Shown: positions 8,041-17,800 of the stretch, piece after piece
Position numbering within the stretch: position 1 is the stretch's first letter
Layout of the letters: each line of letters opens with the position of its first letter
Assembly (NCBI GenBank): GCA_002713215.1
Contig: PAVO01000033.1
Span: forward strand, 1 to 46,527
From: Crocinitomicaceae bacterium
Lineage (GTDB): Bacteria; Bacteroidota; Bacteroidia; Flavobacteriales_G; Salibacteraceae
Direction: 5' to 3'
DNA length: 46,527 nt
Notes under the pieces: model-generated
Database searches by the model: none
The model's input: only the letters and a program-made list of their open reading frames with translations
Told to the model about the DNA's origin: nothing
Made by a program: the position numbers and the translations under genes

Positions 8041-8042
8041 TT

Positions 8043-8549
8043 ATGAAGTATTCTAAGGGAATTATATCGTTGTTCTTTTTGCTTGGTGCGTTTACCATTA
8101 GCGCACAAAGTCTGGAGCGATCAGTTGTATCGTCCGGTGGACAGGAACAAAAGAACGCAAGTCTTAATTTGTCATTTACCGTTGGTGAATCGGCAATTAC
8201 TACATCAAAACAGTCTACCTTGATCATTACGCAAGGGTTTCAGCAATCGTATGAAGAGGAGGGAGGTGATACCAATATCTCAGTGGAGAATCAAATAGTG
8301 GATTTGGGCATTTCGTTGTTTCCAAACCCAAGTCACCAGTTTGTGAATATCACCAGCACTTCAGGTAAGGAACTTACGCTAACCGTGGTTGACGGGCTTG
8401 GAAAAGTGATTCTTCAACAAAAAATCTCTTTTAAAAATCAAAGTGAAATTAGCATACCAGTTTCAGCCTGGGCGGTTGGGCAATATTATTTCCGATTGAT
8501 GGAGGAAGGGTCTGAGATGCTGAGTAACTATAAAGTGGTAAAGCGATAG
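8043..8549 (+). CDS. Small secreted protein with T9SS type A sorting domain
   Basis: 168 residues with a signal peptide (MKYSKGIISLFFLLGAFTISAQ), a short beta-rich section (SLNLSFTVGESAITT, ending TQGFQQ) and a C-terminal T9SS type A sorting domain beginning ISLFPNPSHQFVNI and ending YKVVKR. The sorting domain directs export through the type IX secretion system and cell-surface attachment. It follows the S74 fibre gene by 2 bp. I recall this short protein type next to tail-fibre-like genes in other Bacteroidota, so a joint surface assembly is plausible. No enzymatic motif is visible. Confidence 0.85.
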   Translation: MKYSKGIISLFFLLGAFTISAQSLERSVVSSGGQEQKNASLNLSFTVGESAITTSKQSTLIITQGFQQSYEEEGGDTNISVENQIVDLGISLFPNPSHQFVNITSTSGKELTLTVVDGLGKVILQQKISFKNQSEISIPVSAWAVGQYYFRLMEEGSEMLSNYKVVKR

Positions 8550-8715
8550 GGAAACAGTATTTAAATACTTTCGGAATAGATTCAATTTTATTGATTTCTA
8601 TTATTTGGCTAGCTTTTGTAAGTTACTAAAACAATCACCTACACCTAATTTTTGGGTCTGGAATTGTCTCAGAATATTTGGCGTTCGATCATAAAATATC
8701 AAAAATAGAAAGTAT

Positions 8716-8723
8716 TACATTTG
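8716..8723 (+). promoter_or_regulatory. -7 promoter box upstream of the giant adhesin
   Basis: TACATTTG, followed by CACC, is an exact match to the TAnnTTTG(C) -7 consensus of Bacteroidota promoters. It is about 97 bases upstream of the ATG at 8820, giving a leader of roughly 90 bases. A matching TTTG at -33 is not evident. It is the only strong box between the T9SS protein and the adhesin, so the adhesin is probably transcribed on its own. The rest of 8550-8819 holds only an AT palindrome near 8556-8569. Confidence 0.55.
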
Positions 8724-8819
8724 CACCGTCAGAAATTAACTTATTAGTATTATAAACCGGTATAACCAATTTTATTGAAAAACCAAAAGACTAATTCTTT
8801 AACATTTAAAATTTTTTTT

Positions 8820-11800
8820 ATGAAAACAATACGACTTGTTGTATTTGCATTTTTAGCGTTATTAATTTCAACAACTGAACTTAATGCCCAATGTTCTATA
8901 TTGGCTACAGCACAATCTCAAAGTTTAACACTAACAGGTGGTAGTGGTTATACAAAATTCTCTGTTGCATACAACCCCAGTTTGGCAGTGTATTATACCA
9001 CTAATGGGAATTACACTCAAACTCATAGTGGGTCAACCGGTAATACTTTACATTCATACTACAATACTAGTACCCGCTCAATTTGGTGGAATGGTAGAAC
9101 TTCTCAATTAGAGGGTAATGGATATGGTTATACAGGAACATTTAAATACACCCTGAATACAACAGGTAGGCCTACATCTAGATCTGCAATCCATACCGGG
9201 TATAATCAACCCAATTACAATTCCCAAGGTGGATTTGATTCCAGTGCCAATGAGATATTATATTTCAACCCAACATCAATATACCGATATTCTAGATCTA
9301 CAGGTAAGTACATAGGTGTTAAGTCTGTTACAGGGTTACCGGTTTCTACTTCATATCTAACAACTTATGCTTCAGTTTATACTGGTTGCTCGGGCAAAGA
9401 AATTGGACTTTACGATAGGGTTAACCGAAGGTTATATTTTATAAATAAATCAACTGGGGCATACGTTGGATATAGTCAACTGCCAACAGGTGCGCCAACT
9501 CCTTATAGTTACGGAGTAGCCTATGCCAATGGTTTATTGTGGTTGTCAAACGGAAGTACCTGGTTTGCTTATAAGGTTCTTCATTCAGGTTTACAAACCT
9601 CAGCCATTGCTGGTCCTTTTTGCGATAGTTCCAAGGTTAGTATCAACTTCTCCATCAATGCCAAAACTTTTACTGCAGGGAATGTGTTTACTGCACAGCT
9701 TTCTAATGCGAATGGAAATTTTTCTTCTCCAATAACCCTTGATACAGTAACTGCTACTACGGCTCAAACAATGACTGGATACATACCTAAAAATACTCCG
9801 TTTGGAAGTGGGTATAGAATAAGAGTTATTGCCTCAAAGCCTTCTACCGTTGGAATTGACAACGGAACTAACATCACAATTAACGTTCCTAATCCTAATT
9901 TGGGTAACAATATATCAAAATGTCCTGAGGATACTGCTACATTAACGGCTGCTTCAGGAGGACTTTCCTATAATTGGTCAAATGGAGGTACTACTCAATC
10001 TATAAAAGCCAAAAATGCTGGAACCTATAGAGTTACTGTTTCTAATAGCGTCTGTTCAAGATCGGATACTGTTGTAATAACCAATTTTTCATCACCTGCA
10101 CCAACTATGGTGGACACAGTTACCAAATGTGCTAAGAGTACGACCCTTTCACCTGGTACATTCACTTCTTATAAATGGAGTACTGGGGCAACAACGTCTT
10201 CTATTACTGCTAAGTCTAGTGGATTATATTATGTTACGGTTACTGGTAGTAATACATGTAAATCAAGCGATACTTCCTTTGTTAACCTATTAATTAAAGA
10301 AATTAATGGGGGAAAGGACACTTCAATATGTGCTGGGGATACAATAGAACTTGCCAGTGGGACAGGTTGCAACTTTAGGTTGAACAGCATATCGAAAAAT
10401 GGGTCAAAAAATGTGAATTCCTATTATTCGGCTGGAGATGATAGAGGTGGAATAGCTGTTACGCCCAATTATTTGTATTACACCGGAGATAATTACACCG
10501 CTCGTTATGACGTAAACTTAAATGCGTATTCTAGATTTACACGAAGGGATGGAATTTTTAGTGATTTATCCAGTGGACAGTTATATACTTTTTGGAACAC
10601 ACAGTATTCTAACTTTTATAACAACAATGGTATTCTTGGCTCCATTAACTCCATAAGGACGATGAATAGTGGTTTGGCATACACGGGTTCAGTTATCACC
10701 TTAAGTCAGTCAATAAATGCAACCAATGGGGCAGCTGTTTTTGCTGGTTCCGGGTATGTAATATTATGGTCCGGATATGATCGAAATTTTTATAAAATTG
10801 ATTTACCATCAGGAAATGTAACCAATCTTGGAAATTACGATCTTAGGTATGTTCGTTATTATTCAGAGAGCTGGGCTTCTTGGGGAGTTGCTGAGTGCAA
10901 TAGTTCGGGAGGTTATGATGTTCTTTTTAGAGCCACATCTAATACAACCTATGGAACTATGGCTGGTGAGATAACTCGATTTAATATTACGTCTAAAACA
11001 TTTAGTAATGCTTCTTCATTTGGTAATATTAATCTAGGAGATATAGCTTGTATTACTTATTCTCCCTGGAATAATCGTTGGTACTATCAATCAGAGTACA
11101 ATACTTATTTTGGTAATGGTTCTGAAAATATTGGATATGCAACTGCTACACACACAGGCGGGGGAAATGGTAATAATTCCATAAATACATTCAACTGGTC
11201 TACGGGAGCTAAAACAGCGATAATCAAGGTAAGTCCAGCCACTACAACAAATTTTTGGGTGAAATTGTCGCATGGTATAGTTTCTTGTTCTGACACAATT
11301 GCAGTTAAGGTTAATGCAACTCCTACTGTATCGTTGAAAGATTCAATCCTTATTTGTAATGTTGATTCGACAATTTTAAGTGCAGCTACTGGATTTTCTT
11401 CTTATAAATGGAATACGAATCAAACGTCTCGTAGTATTTATACAAAAGGGGTAGGCAATTATTACGTTACCGTTACTGATTCAAAGGGATGTACGGGTTC
11501 AGATTCAAGCTTTGTAAACATCTTAGACGCTAGAATTAATCAAGTTGATACAACATTATGTTCAGCAGATTCATTAGACCTAGCGGTTGATGATTTTTGT
11601 GGCAAACGAATTAAGGCACTTACTACAAGCAACTTGATAAAATCAGGTCGTAGTAGTGGATATTATGCGCACGGTATTGCAGTTACAAAAAATTACATTT
11701 ATGCAAATGGTAGTGACTATTGCATGAGATATAGTTCTAACCTTACTTCATCAACCTCCCTTCCTCGCAGATATGGTATTTTCAGTGATTTATCTTCTGG

Positions 11801-14800
11801 TCAGCTTTATACCTTCTGGAGTACTACGTACAATAATTTCACTTCTAGTAGTACTTATACACAAAACATCAATTCTATAAGAAAAATGGATCCTTCCCTT
11901 AACTATGGAGCTACCATAATGTTATCCCAGACTATAAATGCCGGATCTGGATCACTAATAGCCGCGGGTACGGGATATGTAATTCTTTATTCTGCCAGAG
12001 ATTATAAGTTCTATAAGATTACTTTAAGTTCAGGAAAAGTTGAAGTCCTTGGTACTCAAAATATTGTCAATTTTATCTACAGATATTCTGATTGGGCTTC
12101 TTGGGGAATAGCAGAATGTGGAAACGATGGACACTCATTGGTTTTTAGATCGAGACTTAGTGGTCAACCAATCAGCAGATACAACATATCCAAAAATACG
12201 TGGACTCTTGTAGCTACGCACACTTCTGGTTATGGTAATATTTCGTCAATAGCTTATTCACCCTGGAATAAAAAATGGTACTTCCAACATAGATACAGCA
12301 TAAATGGGTTAGGAAATAATTACTACAATAACATAGTTGCTGCCAATGCAGTTGCCACGGGATATAACTACTCAAGCAGTTCGCTTGGTTTTGGGAAGTA
12401 CAAATGGAGTACAGGAGATTCAACTGGAAATATTAGAGTTAGCCCAAATACAACTACTAACTACAGAGTAACAGTATCTAATAGTGTAAGTTCTTGTTCG
12501 GATACTGTAGCAATTACGGTGATTCAATCACCAACAGTGGTAGATTCTGTAACGACATTAAAGTGCTATGGTGATACTAATGGAAGGGCTTCTGTTAGCG
12601 TTTCAGGTGGAACTACACCTTATACTTATAAATGGAGTACTGGGCTTAAAACACCTTCAATATCTAAACTGTCTGCTGGATCATATGCCTATACTGTAAC
12701 GGGTAAAAATGCTTGCGCTATAATTGACTCTGTAGAAGTTATTCAACCTACAAAAATTAGTGCCGTTACCACAGTAGTCAATTCTGCTACCTGTTATACA
12801 TCCAGCGATGGGAAGGCTAAAATATCTGCTTCAGGTGGAACCCCACCTTATGTCTATTCCTGGCCTTCAGGTACAAAGGATACCTTGGATACAATAGTGT
12901 TGGCAGGTTTAAACATTATTACAGTAACGGATTCCAATAGTTGCACTTTCCTTGATTCGTTAACTATGACATCTCCTGTTAAAATTGGTAAGCCCGGGCC
13001 TATAACATCAACCAAAACCTTCTTTTGCCCCGGAGATTCAGGAACATTAATTGCAGCAAACCCGGGTAGCGTAAATACAACCTATAGCAAAACATCTGCT
13101 ACTCAACAAACGGCAACTTCGTCCTCGTTGACCTTTACCTTTTCAAATGTTCCCAAAAAGGTTAATTCGGGCGGTAAATTGACTATATACTTTAAAGGAG
13201 ACTTAGACAGTTATAATGAGTACTTGCAAGTTTATAATGAAACTAACGGATATTTGGGTTATACACGTTATAGATATGCGAGTTGTACTAATTACAACAG
13301 TATGACCTTTAACCTAAGTAAGACACAGCTTCAAACTTGGGCTGCTGATGGAAATATTTCTTTTAAAACTATTCCTACCTATTACGTCAATGGGTGTACT
13401 AATGATTACACAGCCTATATGGTACTCACTTATGACTATTTGGGAGGTAAAACCTTTTGGTTTTCTTCTAAGTCAATGGATACAACTACAGCAGTGGGGT
13501 CGGGTGCGAACTTGAAGGTAAACCCATTAAAATCAACAACCTACTACGCTGCGAAATTCAATAATTCTTGTAATGGAGAATTTGATAGTATTCGGGTAAT
13601 TGTGGCTCCAAAACCCACCGTTACATACACTGTAACTCCTTCTAAATTTTGTTCTGGAGATACTGCAAGTGTGGTTGCTAGTGGAGCTGTTTCATACACT
13701 TGGCCTACAAATACAACTATGTCTGGTTCGGGTTCTACGGCTTCAGTATATCCTGCATCAAGTACTGATTATTTAGTAACGGTTACAGATTATTTTAGTT
13801 GTAAACATACAGATACCATGAGTATAACGGTACAACCTAACCCTAGTGCAAACCTGCTATCAAGTACCAATGCTACTTGTTCAAATAAAAATGATGGCAC
13901 TGCAGCAGTTTATGGGACAGGAGGTACATCTCCTTTTGTTTATAAATGGTCCAATGGATTAACAGGGCCATTTCAATTGAAATTAGGATCGGGTAGTTAC
14001 GTTGTGACAGTTAGCGATAAAAATAATTGTGAGGATACGATTACGGTTAATATTGGTGGACCAAAAGCCATTAAGTTTAATGAGACGGTGGTCAATATTA
14101 AGTGTAAAGGGCAGGGAAGTGGATCAATATCCCTTAGCCCAACAGGTGGCGCGACACCATATTCATATACATGGTCGAATGGGGCAACTGTGGGGTCCAT
14201 TTCTAATTTAGCATCTGGAAGTTATTCAGTAACCATAACTGATAATTCAAGTTGTACTCATGATACTACATTTACAATTACAGAACCAACGAACTTGGTT
14301 GCTTCGATCTTATCAAAAAGTAGCGAAACATGTCCTGGGGTTTCTAATGGAGCAATTTCGGCGGGAGCTACGGGAGGAACTACACCTTATTCCTATTTGT
14401 GGAGTAACAGTAGTACCGGTTCAAGCCTTACTAATATTAAAGGTGGGATTTATACCGTAACTATTACGGATAAAAACAGTTGTACTTCAGTTATTTCTGA
14501 TACCGTTAATACTCTTCCTTCTAATTTAGGTATTAATGTAAATTCTACCACGAACATTTTGTGTTTTAATCAAAAAACTGGTGGAGTTTCGGTTTCAGGG
14601 GTTAACGGAAGTACACCGTATTCATATCAATGGTCCAATGGCTCAACTGGCTCTTCAATTTCCAACGTTGGTTCAGGAGTATATGTGGTTACCGTAACCG
14701 ATAACAATTCATGTCAGTACGTGGATTCCGTTACCCTTACTCAAAACAGTAAACTGGTAAGCATAACCGCTATTGCAAAACATGTAAGTTGCAATGGACT

Positions 14801-17800
14801 ATCAGATGGTAGTGCTTCTATTCAAGTATCGGGAGGTACACCTGGATATTCATTTAGTTGGCCTGATGGAAAAACCACAGCTGCTAATACTACCTTGACC
14901 GCTGCGACGCACAGGGTTAGAATTACGGATGCTAATTCATGTGCAGATACGGTAAGCATTACTATTACAGAGCCAAATGCAATTCAATTGTCGACTTCAA
15001 TATCCAACCTATCCTGTAACCAGTCGGCGGACGGATCAATTTCGATAACTCCTTCCGGAGGTTCTCCAACTTATTCATATTTATGGAGTACAGGTGCAAC
15101 GTCGAGTTCAATTTCAGGTCTTGCAGCGGGAAGTTACACAGTAACCGTAACTGACGGGAAGAGTTGTACTAAGGATTCCACTTTTAGCCTTTCTGAACCT
15201 ACTAAGCTTATAATAGTAGTAGATTCAATTACTCACGTAAAGTGTAAGGGGAGTGCACTTGGAGCAGTTTATACAAGTACAACAGGAGGAACTTCACCTT
15301 ATTCTTATTTATGGTCTAACGGATCTTTAACAAGAAATTTGAACGGTGTTGCAGCTGCCAATTATTCCGTAAAGGTTACGGATTCTAAAGGATGTACTGA
15401 TACCATTTCTGCTGGTGTAAGTCAACCGTCAAACCTTTTAGCTGCAAGTATACAGGACTCTACCAATATTCCTTGTTTTGGAGGTTCAGTTGGTATGGCT
15501 AAAGTTAGCGTAACTGGTGGTGGAAAGCCCTATAGCTATACTTGGTCAACGGGAGCTACCGATAGCTCCATTATTAATCAAAAAGCTGGAGTTTATTCTG
15601 TAGTTGTAACTGACAGCTATGGTTGTCAGGTTTCTGATTCGGTTATATTGACCCAAGGAGATTCAATTAGACTATTTGTTCAGTCCAAAAAAGACATTTC
15701 TTGCAATGGTTTGTCAGACGGAAAAGCAACTATTACCGTTTCGGGTGGAACTCCAACATATGGCTATAGTTGGTCAAATGGGGTAACTTCTAACACCATT
15801 AATAATGTGGTTGCGGGAAGCTATAAAATGGTTCTTACCGATGCCAACGGTTGTAAGGATTCAATTTCTGTTAGTCTAACAGAACCAAACATGTTTATTG
15901 CTTCTATCTCCAATAACAAAAATGTTGCATGTAAAGATGATTCTACGGGCTTTGTTGTCGTAAATACAACGGGTGGTACTGCTCCTATGAGTTATAGTTG
16001 GAATACTGGTGCCACAACTGATAGTGTGCATACACTTAAGGCTGGAAGTTACAGTGTTACAGTTACCGATGTAAATGGTTGTTCGGATACAACGACGGCT
16101 GTATTGACGCAGCCAGCTACCCGCCTAATTGCCTACATAGGTGACTCAACTAATGTATCCTGTTTTGGAGGAAATAACGGACAAGTAAGATCAAGAGTTT
16201 TAGGTGGAGGTAAGCCGTACTCTTATCTATGGTCAAATTCGACTACTGACAGCACGATTTCGAGTCTGACTTCAGGTAAATATTCTTTGGTTGTAACTGA
16301 TACCTATGGCTGTTCAATTTCAGATAGTGTTACTATTACTCAACCGAATGCTTTAGCATTGTCTGTTTCAACTAAAAAGAATGTTTCTTGTAATGGCCAT
16401 TCAGATGGTAGTGCCAGAGTGCAAGTTACCGGAGGCACTGCTACATATACCTATAATTGGTCAAATAGTTCTACCGTTGATTCAATTAGTAATGTAGGTG
16501 CTGGTAATTATAAGCTTAACGTAATAGATGTTAATGGGTGTAAAGACTCAATAACAGTAGCTATTACACAACCCACTATGTTGAATGCTTCCTTGTCAAG
16601 TTACAAGAACATTTCTTGTTTTGGAGATTCTACAGGACATGTGGCTGTTAATGTGGGTGGTGGTACGACACCCTATCAATATTTGTGGAATACTGGTGTT
16701 ACAACAGATAGTATATCAAACCTCAAAATGGGTTCGTATAAGGTGACTGTAACAGACAAAAACGGGTGTCTAGATTCCATTACTAAGGTTCTTACTCAGC
16801 CAAGTAAATTGACATTAACGGTTTCTTCTGCTAATAATTTATGTTTTGGTGAATCAAAAGGAACGGCTAAGGTTTCTGTTTCCGGTGGAGTGACTCCTTA
16901 TAGTTATATGTGGACTGGTGGAGGAAGTTCCGATTCAATTAAAAATTTGGCGAGCGGTAGGTATACCGTAACAGTAACGGATAGTCTTAATTGTCAAGAC
17001 ACGATATCGAGAGTAATTTCTGAGCCAGTTAAATTAACTTTAGTGACTACCAATAAGGTAAACCCATTGTGTTATGGTGCCAATACCGGATCAATTAATA
17101 GTCTGGCTTCTGGCGGAGTCCCTTCGTATTTATACAAATGGTCAAACGGTGATACTACTGCGAAAACAGATACCCTTATTGCTGGTACATATACATTAAC
17201 GGTTACAGATGGTAATAGCTGTAAAGATACCTTATCGGTAGTTCTTACGGAGCCCACAGCTTTAAAGGCCTCATTGCTCACCAAAGATGTTTTATGTTAT
17301 CAAGATACTAATGGTTCTATAAATGCAACTGTATCCGGAGGAATTACACCATACACTTATGCGTGGTCCAATGGTAGAACAATAGCCAACAATGTGAATC
17401 TTAAATCGGGAATTTATGCACTAACCGTAAGTGACTCTAACAAATGTGAAATTATTATTACCGATACAGTAAATGAACCAAAGTTGTTGGTGGCAGCCAT
17501 TGTAAGCTCGGCTGATATTAGTTGTGCGGGAGATACCACTGGTAAGGCTACAGTTACTGGAACTGGAGGAACAAATCCATATAGTTATTCGTGGTCTGGT
17601 GGACAGTCTGTATTTAATCCGACAAATTTAGCTGTTGGACTACATGTGGTAACAATAGAAGATAAAAACGGTTGTAAGGATACTGCTTCAATAAGCTTAA
17701 AACAATTGTCTAAGCTAAAGCTTGCGTTGGTAAATAAAACCGGTATTTTTTGTAATGGGGATACTACGGCTAGTATTACTGTAAGCGCTTCTGGTGGAAA

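Noticed and set aside
8775-8819. Upstream TTG start for the adhesin
   Set aside because: It adds 15 polar residues before a complete signal peptide that starts at the ATG 8820.
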